Source: an uncultured Clostridia bacterium
GTDB lineage: Bacteria > Bacillota > Clostridia > TANB77 > CAG-508
Direction of reading: 5' to 3'
Assembly (NCBI GenBank): GCA_944387435.1
Contig: CALXEW010000010.1
Coordinates: forward strand, 1 to 58,215
Length of the DNA stretch: 58,215 bases
Shown here piece after piece: positions 1-8,297 of the stretch (position 1 is its first letter; every line of letters begins with the position of its first letter). Position numbers and translations under genes: made by a program. Under the pieces are notes generated by a model, which did no database searches, had not been told where the DNA came from, and worked only from the letters and a program-made list of their open reading frames with translations.

Positions 1-34
1 AACATAGGAAATGAGAATAAGCAGATGTGGTTTG

Positions 35-49
35 CCTCCAACAAGGAGG
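35..49 (+). promoter_or_regulatory. 5' stem-loop sequestering the toxin Shine-Dalgarno
   Basis: CCTCC at 35-39 can pair with GGAGG at 45-49 across the loop AACAA. The right arm is the Shine-Dalgarno of the peptide starting at 58, so the hairpin should limit its translation. RNA I of the Fst/par type I systems carries a comparable 5' stem-loop; that this one works the same way is inference. Confidence 0.6.
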
Positions 50-57
50 TGAGGCTT

Positions 58-180
58 ATGGTAGAAATACAAACATTAATTGCAACAATATACATATTAT
101 ATTATTCATTAATTGGGGTAACTATCATAGCTATTACTTCGATAATAGCACTTGTAATACTACTTCGTAAGAGCAAATAA
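58..180 (+). CDS. Small hydrophobic peptide, probable type I toxin
   Basis: This encodes a 40-residue peptide. It has a short polar start (MVEIQ), one long hydrophobic segment (about residues 6-35) and a basic end (LLRKSK), the usual shape of membrane-acting type I toxins and holin-like toxins. A strong Shine-Dalgarno (AAGGAGGTGAGG, 43-54) precedes the ATG. A stem-loop upstream can hide that site. A convergent antisense gene with a strong promoter lies downstream, and both transcripts end at the same hairpin (187-226). I do not recognise the peptide itself and assign it by architecture. The toxin promoter lies before the window start. Confidence 0.65.
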   Translation: MVEIQTLIATIYILYYSLIGVTIIAITSIIALVILLRKSK

Positions 181-186
181 CCAATA

Positions 187-226
187 AAAACACATCTGTA
201 AAACTTTCCCGAGTTAGATGTGTTTT
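187..226. terminator. Bidirectional terminator shared by toxin mRNA and antisense RNA
   Basis: AAAACACATCT (187-197) is the exact complement of AGATGTGTTTT (216-226), giving an 11-bp stem flanked by A- and T-runs, so it can terminate transcription in both directions. It lies between the toxin stop and the antisense promoter. Confidence 0.75.
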
Positions 227-276
227 AAACCATTTAATTTGAGGTGAGCCACGTTTGTGGTTTCTCCATTTCCTAT
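187..276 (-). ncRNA. Antisense RNA antitoxin of the type I module
   Basis: A minus-strand transcript should start near 275, downstream of the promoter at 281-309, and end at the shared terminator. Its template contains TGTGGTTT (256-263) and GAGGTGAG (241-248), both also found in the toxin leader (26-33 and 46-53). The RNA can therefore pair with two separate leader segments, including the toxin Shine-Dalgarno, besides the 3' overlap. Convergent genes sharing a terminator and two direct repeats is the par (Fst) arrangement. The exact ends are estimates. Confidence 0.65.
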
Positions 277-280
277 AATT

Positions 281-309
281 ATTATACACAGATTAAATGG
301 ATTTGTCAA
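281..309 (-). promoter_or_regulatory. Consensus sigma-A promoter for the antisense RNA
   Basis: On the minus strand TTGACA (304-309) and TATAAT (281-286) are separated by exactly 17 bases, a full consensus match. A strong constitutive promoter is expected for a type I antitoxin RNA. Confidence 0.85.
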
Positions 310-353
310 ATAATTTTTGCGGATGCTGATTTTTATAAAAATAGGAGTAGTTT

Positions 354-1187
354 ATGGAAGACAAAATTGTAGAAAGATATATAAAAGAAATTTCTAATAA
401 AATAGAAGAAGAAATATATGAATCAAAGAAATTAATAACTTCAGTTATAGAATTAATTTACGATGTTGAAGATATATTTTTAAATGAATTGATATTTAAG
501 AAAAATAAAGAAGAAAGTGAAAAGGACAAAGTAATTATGCAGTACTTTTTAGATTTTTCAAAAAGGTCAAAAGAGTTTTTAGTATCCATTTTGCTATGTA
601 GCAGAATATCAACAGCTGTTATATTAAGAAATATAGTGGAAAATTATGTATTGCTTTACTATATTTTTATAAGTGAACAAAACATTGCAAAGAGATATTT
701 ATTATGGGATAGTCTAAAGATAAATTCTTTTGAAAATGAAGGATTAGAAAAAGTAAAAATTGAGCTTGAAACAAATATAGAAAGAAACTTAAAACAACAA
801 GGGCTAACAGAAGAGAGAATTAGTAAGCTGAAACAACAAATATATAGAAGTGGATATGGATGGTGTTATGAACTAATACCATATAATAAAAGGCTAAATT
901 TTAAAAATATATGTAGAAGTTTGCAATTGGATGAAATTTATAAAGATTTTGAATACTTAAGTTCCACTGTACACAGTAATGAAATGGTTCAGAAAATGTT
1001 TAATAATGTGTATTTCTATGACCATGTTTTGATGTATATAAAAATGTATTTAGACTATGTTAGATTATATTTAGAAATATACTTAGAAATTTATGATGAA
1101 GATAATGACAAATTGAAAAAGCTAGAAAAGCAAATCTCAATAGTACAAGAAGAGCAGAAGAGAGTGTTAAAAGAGATGAGAGGGTAA
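354..1187 (+). CDS. DUF5677-like protein of unknown function
   Basis: A 277-residue, mainly helical protein with a Shine-Dalgarno (AGGAG) 6 bases before the ATG. The centre (about residues 75-105) contains the stretch STAVILRNIVENYVL, which resembles the hydrophobic helix with a conserved Arg-...-Glu pattern typical of DUF5677 proteins. A similar stretch (TAMAEVRIIFEILI) occurs near the C-terminus of the SEC-C protein encoded at 2826-4973, so two genes of this small cluster share it. The C-terminus is a charged coiled coil. No function is known to me. Its position between a toxin-antitoxin unit and a nuclease-like gene suggests accessory DNA. Confidence 0.5.
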   Translation: MEDKIVERYIKEISNKIEEEIYESKKLITSVIELIYDVEDIFLNELIFKKNKEESEKDKVIMQYFLDFSKRSKEFLVSILLCSRISTAVILRNIVENYVLLYYIFISEQNIAKRYLLWDSLKINSFENEGLEKVKIELETNIERNLKQQGLTEERISKLKQQIYRSGYGWCYELIPYNKRLNFKNICRSLQLDEIYKDFEYLSSTVHSNEMVQKMFNNVYFYDHVLMYIKMYLDYVRLYLEIYLEIYDEDNDKLKKLEKQISIVQEEQKRVLKEMRG

Positions 1188-1238
1188 AACAAATATATTA
1201 TTTGAATTAATAATAAAAAATATTAAGGTAGATGGTTT

Positions 1239-2805
1239 ATGGATTTTGAATTTTTGTATACATATATTAAAACGATAATATCAGAGGAAAAAGATTATGT
1301 TATGAGTGTCATAGATTCTTTGAAATATTCTAAAAATGATTTCTTTGAGAAAGTAGAATATGAATTAATGGAAAATGATTTTAATGAAGGATTAGAGGTT
1401 GTTCAATTTTTTGCTTTATGTGTGTCTAAGGATAGGGAAAAAGATGTAAAGGAATCACTGTTAGAAGATATTCTAAGACGATTAGATATACCTACTGATA
1501 ATGAAGATAATAGTAATTTTTTCTCGGATATGTATAATAAATATATTGATACATATGTAAATTATTTAATAGATAATTGTTTGTCTCCACTAATATTTCC
1601 TATTGAATTTGGAGGTGTAATTGTATATTTACTAATAGGAAGCAAAAAATATCTTGAAAAACCACCAGAAATGATTATGGAGATTTTAAAAAATTGGTAT
1701 GAAAAGGAAGAACCAATTCTTTTTGGAAAACAGATATTAACAAAACCATTTTTTTATAAAAAACTTATAAATAGAAAAACTCTTAATATTATTCCTAGCT
1801 ATAATGATAATAATTTATATTTATTGTTAGAAGGAAATATAAAAGTTGAATTAGATTATTCCACAGTTAGTATGTTAGATTATCACGATAATATTAGATT
1901 TAATGCAACTGATATTCAAAAAATATCATATAATCCTGTTTATGCATTGGGATATACATTTGAACCTGAGATAAATTTTTTAGATTGGTTTGATATTTAT
2001 TTATATGTAATGGCAATATTAGATGTAGATTTGGAAGATTTAGAAAAAATAAAATTATCATACATGACTTTTCTAGATTTTATAAATAATCATATATGTG
2101 AGAAAATTTATGCTGATGGAACTATTATAGAAGAAGATTTGTTTTTTAATGTTTTAAAAATAAATATAAAAAATATAAAAGAATTTATAAGACGGAAGAG
2201 AAGAAGCGGAGATTTCTAAAAATTTTGTTTTAAATATAAAAAATAGGTGGATTTATTTAGAACAAGTTTTAGATGTTTTGAAACAAGTTTATGAGAAAGA
2301 AATTGAAGAACTTTATAGAATAACAAAGTTTGATAATCAGAAATGGAATATATTAGTAGAAAAAACAAACGCTACTAATAGTTTTGATAAAGGAAAATCA
2401 TTAGAAGATTTAGCGAATTACTTTTTTAGTTCTGTGAAAGGAATAAAGATAACAGGAAGGAACATTAGATATCTTACTGAGGAAATTGATTTATGCCTTT
2501 GTAATTATTCTAAGGATTCTATTCTTTGGAAGCTAGGTTCGGTTGTGTTAGTAGAATGTAAAAATCATAAAGATAAAATTTCAGTAAAAACAATAAGAGA
2601 TTTAAGTTGTGTTATGGAATTAAAAGGAATTGAATCTTCGATTTTGATTACTACATCAGTTTTAACGAAGCCAGCACTAGAAGAAATAAAAAAATTACAA
2701 GAAACAAATAAAAATATAATTGTTATATATTTAGAAGAAATTAAAAATATAGGAAAACCTACTGAAGAGATTTTAAAAGAAAAAATAATAGAAAATGAAA
2801 TGTAA
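1239..2805 (+). CDS. Large protein with C-terminal Mrr-like nuclease domain, read through a +1 shift at CGG
   Basis: Two open frames join into one of about 521 residues if the ribosome skips one base at the in-frame CGG (2193-2195) and continues with GGA. The first frame otherwise ends in a basic tail at 2219. The second frame is open from the CGG onward with no stop, but has no ATG and no Shine-Dalgarno at a sensible distance from its only usable start (TTG 2278), so it is unlikely to be a separate gene. Residues 1-318 are unrecognised. The C-terminal part looks like a PD-(D/E)XK nuclease of the Mrr type: GKSLEDLA, then EEIDLCL, then LVECKNHK, followed by a hydrophobic strand (SSILITTSVLT). 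A nuclease fused to an unknown sensor-like domain suggests a role in defence, which is inference. Confidence 0.65.
2193..2195 (+). other. CGG +1 frameshift site 1
   Basis: The zero-frame reads ATA AGA CGG AAG and reaches TAA at 2217-2219. Skipping C2193 gives AGA then GGA AGA GAA GAA and stays open to 2805. The P-site codon is AGA. Confidence 0.7.
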
Positions 2806-2827
2806 AAGGGGAATTTGATTCCCCTTT
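2805..2827. terminator. Bidirectional terminator between convergent genes
   Basis: AAAGGGGAAT (2805-2814) pairs with ATTCCCCTTT (2818-2827) around a 3-base loop, flanked by A- and T-rich ends. It overlaps the stop codons of the two converging genes. Confidence 0.8.
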
Positions 2828-4973
2828 AATATATTTCACAATTGTTATTTCTTTGATAGTTGATTTTATAGTCTGTTTTATATTCTTTTAAAGTATCTTC
2901 TAAAATATGGTATACTTTTTTATCCTCAATAGCAATAATTGTAGGAAATATATCTAAGAAGTTTTTTAATAGAATATTTGAAAAGTATTTTATATCATTA
3001 TTAAGCTTTTTATTGCTTCCTTCAAAATCCATAAGTTCCATAATGATTTCCAATTCTAATACCATACCTAAAAATCCGGCTATTAAACATTCATCGATAT
3101 CTAAAAACAAATCTTTATCTTGAAATATTTTTGTGGCCGATTCTGTATCTAGATGTAAAAATTCTGATAAATCACTATATAAAGTATTATATAATGCTTC
3201 AAAATTCTTTCCGGCTCTTTCAGCTAATTGCTTTTTTTGTACATCATATTTATATTGTCTACCAGTTTGTATATTTTCAACTATGTGTTTGTTTTCTAAT
3301 TTTCTATGTGTACCTAGTTCTACTCCCATTACAGATAATATTTTCTTTTCAAAAAAAGCATAATCTTTTTTATAAGCTCTCATAGTAATTAGAATTTCAA
3401 AAATTATTCTAACCTCTGCCATTGCTGTATCATAATATTCATTGTTTACTAGTTCCAGTAATACGGTTAAGTGAAGACTTGCTTTATAAGCACAAAATAC
3501 TAAGAAGTCTTTTATATTGTGAATAATAAATTTTTCTTTGTCCTGAGAATCTTTACTATAAAAATTCACACACAAATTAAGAACATATACCATGTTAGGA
3601 ATGTCGTCTGATAACATAGATTCTAAAAAGAAATTAGTAGCCTCCACTGCTTGTAAAATGTTGCAAGTTTTGTTTTTTATTTTGCTTTTCATTAATCTTT
3701 TATATTCTTGAGTATATTTAGTAAATTCTTTTATATCTCTTTCAGGAAATGAATCTCTATTTTCTTCTGTAAGCATAATACCAGTTTTATGTGAAGCATA
3801 TAACCAGGCTTGGTTTATAACATTTTCTCTTTTTATTAATTTATATTCTCTTTTTAAATCTTTTAATAATACACCACCTAGTATATAATCATCATTTCCA
3901 GGCATTCTTCCGAATATTTTTTTAAATCTAATTTTTTCGTGTTTAAATATTGGATCTAAGTCAGGGTGTATTGGAATTGCTCTTGTATATGTATTTTTAT
4001 CTTTTCCTTTGTAGTATTTTAGTTTCTTTTTTTTGCAACATTTTTTATAAGGTTTTCCACTACCACATGGACATTTTTCATTATCATCCCATTCTTCCTC
4101 TTTTTTTAATAAGTTGTTTATTAAATTATCAAAATACGAAAGCAATTTTTTAACAAAATCTTCATTTCTTGATTCTAAGTGTTTTATCTTATCAGGTCCA
4201 AGCTTTTCTACAACCCTTTGTTCTATTTTTTCTATTATATAATGTGCAAAAGAGTTTGCAAACAAAGCCGTTAAATCCTTAGATTCTTCGTCTATTTGAG
4301 GCATATCGATACTATCGAATATATCTAAAAAATTATCTGGAGCTTTTTGTGACTCTCCTACAATAATACCTTTTAGTAAGTATCCGAATTGTTCTAATTC
4401 TAACTCAAATAGACTATCTTCATCTAATAAAGATGAATTACCATAATAACTGTGAAGTGAAAAATTAGTATTTTTGGTTGAATTATAATTTAGAATTTCC
4501 ATTTTGGCTCTTTTAGATTTTGCATGTAAAATCATAATACTAAAGTGAATACCATTATTTTTTAAGACATTTAAGAAATTACATTCTTGTTCCAATATAA
4601 TTAGTATATGTTTAAATTCTTCTACATCTACATAAGAGTCATCTTCTTCAGGCTTTTCAAAATGACTAAAATAATTATTTAAATTAAATTTTAATACTTT
4701 TAAAATATCTTCATTATTATCTGCATCATTACAAATTTCTTCTACTAATAGAGCAAGTGCTGAAATATCTTTAGGATATATGAAAACCGTATCAAACAGT
4801 GCATATTTTTTCTCTAATTCCTTCATTTTTTCTTTTGCTTTTGACACTATTTCTTGTAATAGTTCTTCTTGCTGTTCTTTATCTGTTGTTTCAATTTTTT
4901 TAATTAGTTCTCTTAATGATTTTTCGATTTCTTTTATACTTGTTAGCTGAAATAATTTTTCGATTTCTTTCAT
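2826..4973 (-). CDS. SEC-C motif protein with DUF5677-like C-terminus
   Basis: A protein of 715 residues. The start is placed at the ATG ending at 4973, because AGGAGG lies 7 bases upstream; a GTG two codons earlier is only one base from it. The N-terminus (about 1-70) is a charged coiled coil. Near residue 300 is a SEC-C zinc motif, KCPCGSGKPYKKCCKKKK, known from the tail of SecA and many unrelated proteins. The C-terminal third carries a DUF5677-like helix (about residue 525) with a conserved-looking Arg and Glu. No enzyme motif was seen. It has its own promoter and converges on the Mrr-like gene. Function unknown; a defence or stress role is only suggested by the neighbours. Confidence 0.7.
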   Translation of the reverse strand: MKEIEKLFQLTSIKEIEKSLRELIKKIETTDKEQQEELLQEIVSKAKEKMKELEKKYALFDTVFIYPKDISALALLVEEICNDADNNEDILKVLKFNLNNYFSHFEKPEEDDSYVDVEEFKHILIILEQECNFLNVLKNNGIHFSIMILHAKSKRAKMEILNYNSTKNTNFSLHSYYGNSSLLDEDSLFELELEQFGYLLKGIIVGESQKAPDNFLDIFDSIDMPQIDEESKDLTALFANSFAHYIIEKIEQRVVEKLGPDKIKHLESRNEDFVKKLLSYFDNLINNLLKKEEEWDDNEKCPCGSGKPYKKCCKKKKLKYYKGKDKNTYTRAIPIHPDLDPIFKHEKIRFKKIFGRMPGNDDYILGGVLLKDLKREYKLIKRENVINQAWLYASHKTGIMLTEENRDSFPERDIKEFTKYTQEYKRLMKSKIKNKTCNILQAVEATNFFLESMLSDDIPNMVYVLNLCVNFYSKDSQDKEKFIIHNIKDFLVFCAYKASLHLTVLLELVNNEYYDTAMAEVRIIFEILITMRAYKKDYAFFEKKILSVMGVELGTHRKLENKHIVENIQTGRQYKYDVQKKQLAERAGKNFEALYNTLYSDLSEFLHLDTESATKIFQDKDLFLDIDECLIAGFLGMVLELEIIMELMDFEGSNKKLNNDIKYFSNILLKNFLDIFPTIIAIEDKKVYHILEDTLKEYKTDYKINYQRNNNCEIY

Positions 4974-5008
4974 GAACACTCCTCCTTTTTATAAATTTTG
5001 TATCATTT

Positions 5009-5037
5009 AGTATAATATAGATTTAATTATATGTCTA
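5009..5037 (-). promoter_or_regulatory. Sigma-A-type promoter of the SEC-C gene
   Basis: On the minus strand TAGACA (5032-5037) and TATACT (5009-5014) are 17 bases apart, about 35 bases upstream of the start codon. The rest of the 4980-5251 gap shows nothing further that I can name. Confidence 0.6.
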
Positions 5038-5251
5038 GGGTGAACTGTTTTTTTTATGTTTTTTGTTAGTTATTAGATTTTTGATTTAGAAAATGAATAA
5101 ATTTTATATCTAAAATCGTTGTAAAAATACGATGTATAAGTAGAAATTTGTTGAAATCTAAAGCTTTTTATGATAGAGTATAAATAATAGTATTTTATTT
5201 TGTAGTTAGAAAAATTTAAAGGCTATTATATTAAACTGAAAGGGGAAAAGT

Positions 5252-6706
5252 ATGAAGAAAAAGAAGTTTTTGTATATTGGAATAATTGTAGTTATAATGG
5301 TGATTATTATAGTAATTTTAATAAGAAGAAATATAAGTAAGATAGAAGAAGAAAGTATAAGTGGATGGAACGAAGAAGAATTAGTAAATGTTCCAAAATT
5401 ATCTGAAGGGATGTCTCCTATAATATACAATGAAAGTGGAGACGCGGTTATTGTTGATAATAATGAGGATTGGTATTGTTATCAAAAGCAAGAAGGAAGA
5501 ACAGAAAATGGAGGAAGTAGCAGATGGGCAAATGCACAAACAAAAGATGGTAGCAAATGGGTATGGATACCTAGATTTGCGTATAAAATAAATTATGTTG
5601 ATAGTGAGAATAAGGAAAAAGGCGGAACAATAAACGTAAAGTTTTTAAAAGGAAATACAAATTTAGATAGTGACAACAATGATGTAACGAAACAAGGATA
5701 TATAGTACATCCAGCATTTAGAAATGGGGAGAAGAGAGGATATACTAATGGAGAATGGGATGAAGAAATTGTTGGAATATGGGTTTCTAAATTTGAGGCA
5801 GGATTTGCAGGAGTAGAAAATACAGCTTCAAGTGATATTGAAGCTCAAGACACAGAAGTTATACATAAAGTAACATCAGGTGAAAACATATATGGAAAAA
5901 TTGAAATGGGAAAAACAAAAATGAAATATCCAGTATTTGTAGGTGGAGCTTTTTCATATAGTGGTATTGATATTGGAGAAATGTATATACTTTGTCAAAA
6001 TTTAAATGCTGTTAATAATCCATATGGAGTAAACAAAGAAAGCGAAGATATACACTTAATGAAAAATAGTGAGTGGGGAGCCGTTGCTTATTTAGCATAT
6101 AGTGCATATGGAAGAAATGCAACACCTATTTCTATAAATAATGTGGCTGTAACAAATGTCAACACAATAGAAACAATTACAGGGTATTCTAGTAAGAGTG
6201 ATGATTACTCTACTAATTATATTGAGTATAGCGGAAATCTTGGAAATTATAACGATAAATCATTTATTTGGTATTCAAAAGAGGGGGGATTGGCTAGTAC
6301 AACAGGAAATGAATATGGTGTGTTCGATATGTCAGGAGGAGCTACAGAATATGTAGCTGGTTATCTTGATAATATGGAAATGGAAAATGAAGCATATAAG
6401 AATGATTTTGGAGATGAAACCCAAAGTAATAAATATTTTACAATATTTAAATATGAAGAAGGTAAAGCAACATATGAAAGTAACAAAAATATATATGGAG
6501 ATGCAACGATAGAAACTTCATCTGGTAATGGAACGTATGAAAGTTGGGATGGAGAAACATCTTATTATTTAACTAGAAAATCACCATTCTTTTTAAGAGG
6601 AGGAACATTTAGTGAAGGAGAATTTGCGGGGTTATTTTCATATTCAATACATAGCGGGCATTCAGGAGGAGACCATGGGTTTAGATGCACTTTAATAATA
6701 GAATAG
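5252..6706 (+). CDS. Membrane-anchored formylglycine-enzyme-like (SUMF1/FGE-sulfatase) surface protein
   Basis: A 484-residue protein starting with KKKK and one membrane helix (about residues 6-25), so the rest should lie outside the membrane. It has the landmarks of the FGE-sulfatase (SUMF1/EgtB/PvdO) fold: KWVWIPRFAYKI near residue 107, IWVSKFEAGF, SEWGAVAYLAYSAYGRN, EYGVFDMSGGATEYVAGY, then FFLRGGTF and the terminal GFRCTLII. True formylglycine-generating enzymes use a copper-binding cysteine pair; I did not find a convincing pair, so an adhesive or structural role is as likely as catalysis. A related double-domain protein is encoded at 12775-15042. The ATG follows AAAGGGG at 6 bases. The next gene starts 32 bases later and may be co-transcribed. 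Confidence 0.7.
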   Translation: MKKKKFLYIGIIVVIMVIIIVILIRRNISKIEEESISGWNEEELVNVPKLSEGMSPIIYNESGDAVIVDNNEDWYCYQKQEGRTENGGSSRWANAQTKDGSKWVWIPRFAYKINYVDSENKEKGGTINVKFLKGNTNLDSDNNDVTKQGYIVHPAFRNGEKRGYTNGEWDEEIVGIWVSKFEAGFAGVENTASSDIEAQDTEVIHKVTSGENIYGKIEMGKTKMKYPVFVGGAFSYSGIDIGEMYILCQNLNAVNNPYGVNKESEDIHLMKNSEWGAVAYLAYSAYGRNATPISINNVAVTNVNTIETITGYSSKSDDYSTNYIEYSGNLGNYNDKSFIWYSKEGGLASTTGNEYGVFDMSGGATEYVAGYLDNMEMENEAYKNDFGDETQSNKYFTIFKYEEGKATYESNKNIYGDATIETSSGNGTYESWDGETSYYLTRKSPFFLRGGTFSEGEFAGLFSYSIHSGHSGGDHGFRCTLIIE

Positions 6707-6738
6707 TATAGCATATTAGACAAAAGGAGGGAAATATA

Positions 6739-8123
6739 ATGAAAAAGTATGTTAAAATAATTTTAATAGTATTTATAATTGTAAATACGCTGCTGATAAA
6801 TGTTAGTTATGGAATATGTAATACTTTAAGAACTTATAAAAGAGTTTCAGCAGTTAGATTAACGTTAGGAAATGGTCAAGTTTTGAATGATTTTACTGTT
6901 GATAGAAATGATATTATTTCTGAAAATGGAACTTTAGATTATTTACAAACTCAAGAGGCAAAAAAGCTTGAATTAATATTTGTTATTGATACTAATACTA
7001 GTGATTTGGACGCAGAAAAAGCAATTATAGAAAATGCAATTTCAAACTTTGCAACTTTTTATGAAAAAGATACAAGTAAATTATCAATTGGTATTATAGG
7101 ATTTAATGACGAATATAAAAATTATGATAATGATGATGATTTTAATTATAACTTAAAAAATTATAAAGATAATTTGTCAGAGATAGAAGAAGAATTAAAC
7201 AATTTATCATCTATGCGGAAATCTTAAACAAGCAATAGAATTAGCTAATAAAAATATGGATATTAATAATGCCGATTCGGCAGAAACATTACAAGCAGTA
7301 GTTGTTATTTCTGATGGTTTTGATTTATCAGATAGTGATTGCCAGACTACATATACAATGCTAAAGAATTTTATGGAGATTAACATGGCATTCGTTTTTG
7401 GAATATTTCCAAATGGCGAAGATAGAGTTTTTAGAGATATGCTAGGAAATTATTTGTATAGTTATTCTTTTAATGATTCTGTTTACTTATTTAATAAAAA
7501 TGGTCGGACAAATATATACTGATATAGCTGATCAATTAATATTAAATGTTGATTTACAATTATCAGTTCCTGGAAATTCCAATGTACAAGAAACGGATGA
7601 TATATATATAATAGTAGATAACGAATTATTAAATGGAGCTAAAATAGAAATTGAATATGAAATAATGGCATATGCATTAAATGGAATAGCAGGACTAACA
7701 ATAACTGATTTTGTTGCAGATACTGGATTAGGATTTGATCCTAAAGAAAAATTGTTAACAGAAGACAAAACAAATGAAGAACTTGGCTGGACAACTTGTG
7801 AAGAAGGAGTTGAAACATCTTTTTCTCCTGATGAAAATGGAGGAAATATGCCATCTGGTTTAAGTAAAAAAATTGTGTTATCAAAAATTATTTCAAATAA
7901 TGATGAAAATGCATATGTAAATACTGCACGATGTAGCACAGCTTCATATGGAGTAGGACAAAGTAGTGCAACAATATTCAGAAGAGACGTTCAATCAGAA
8001 TATGTAATAATTATTCCACCAACTGGAAAAAATTATATTGTTTTTGGAATTGTTACCGTATTGGTTGGATTAATATTGATAATATTTTTTATAAGCAAGA
8101 AAAGAAAAGTTAAAAAAGCTTAA
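6739..8123 (+). CDS. von Willebrand A surface protein with PPTG sorting signal; two CGG frameshifts
   Basis: Read as one gene with two +1 shifts, this is a protein of about 460 residues: signal peptide (about 1-26), a vWA-like domain with FVIDTN in place of the usual DxSxS, a second-half strand QAVVVISDGFD, a beta-rich region, then IIIPPTGKN, a 22-residue membrane helix and the tail KKRKVKKA, which is a complete cell-wall sorting signal. Without shifting, the frame stops at 7225-7227 and again at 7520-7522. Both breaks lie on an in-frame CGG (7216 and 7505) and both are mended by skipping the C. The Shine-Dalgarno AAAGGAGGG precedes the ATG. A paralogue follows at 8298. A sortase that might anchor it is encoded at 28958-29716. 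If CGG is not recoded, this is a pseudogene. Confidence 0.65.
7216..7218 (+). other. CGG +1 frameshift site 2
   Basis: The zero-frame reads TCT ATG CGG AAA TCT TAA. Skipping C7216 gives ATG GGA AAT CTT AAA CAA GCA, joining the vWA frame that continues to 7522. The P-site codon is ATG, which cannot re-pair after a +1 slip. Confidence 0.7.
7505..7507 (+). other. CGG +1 frameshift site 3
   Basis: The zero-frame reads AAT GGT CGG ACA AAT ATA TAC TGA. Skipping C7505 gives GGT GGA CAA ATA TAT ACT GAT and an open frame to 8123. This is the second shift in the same gene. Confidence 0.7.
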
Positions 8124-8133
8124 TTAAAGTTTT

Positions 8134-8178
8134 ATACCCCATAAGTATATGTTATTCCTACTAAGGGGTATTTTATTT
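8134..8178 (+). terminator. Rho-independent terminator after the first vWA gene
   Basis: TACCCC (8135-8140) pairs with GGGGTA (8165-8170), with partial pairing inside, followed by a T-rich tract. Confidence 0.6.
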
Positions 8179-8243
8179 TTTATACAATGTAATAGTTATA
8201 AAATACTAAAAAATTACAAAAATGCATAAAATATTAACATAAA

Positions 8244-8272
8244 TTGAATTTTTTGGAGAAATGTGTTATAAT
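8244..8272 (+). promoter_or_regulatory. Sigma-A promoter of the second vWA gene
   Basis: TTGAAT (8244-8249) and TATAAT (8267-8272) are separated by 17 bases, 25 bases before the start codon. The second vWA gene therefore has its own promoter. Confidence 0.8.
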
Positions 8273-8297
8273 TAACTATGAGAGGAGGGAGTTCTAA

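Noticed and set aside
2278..2805. Separate gene starting at TTG 2278
   Set aside because: No Shine-Dalgarno at a usable distance, and the frame is open upstream to the CGG at 2193, so a fused product fits better.
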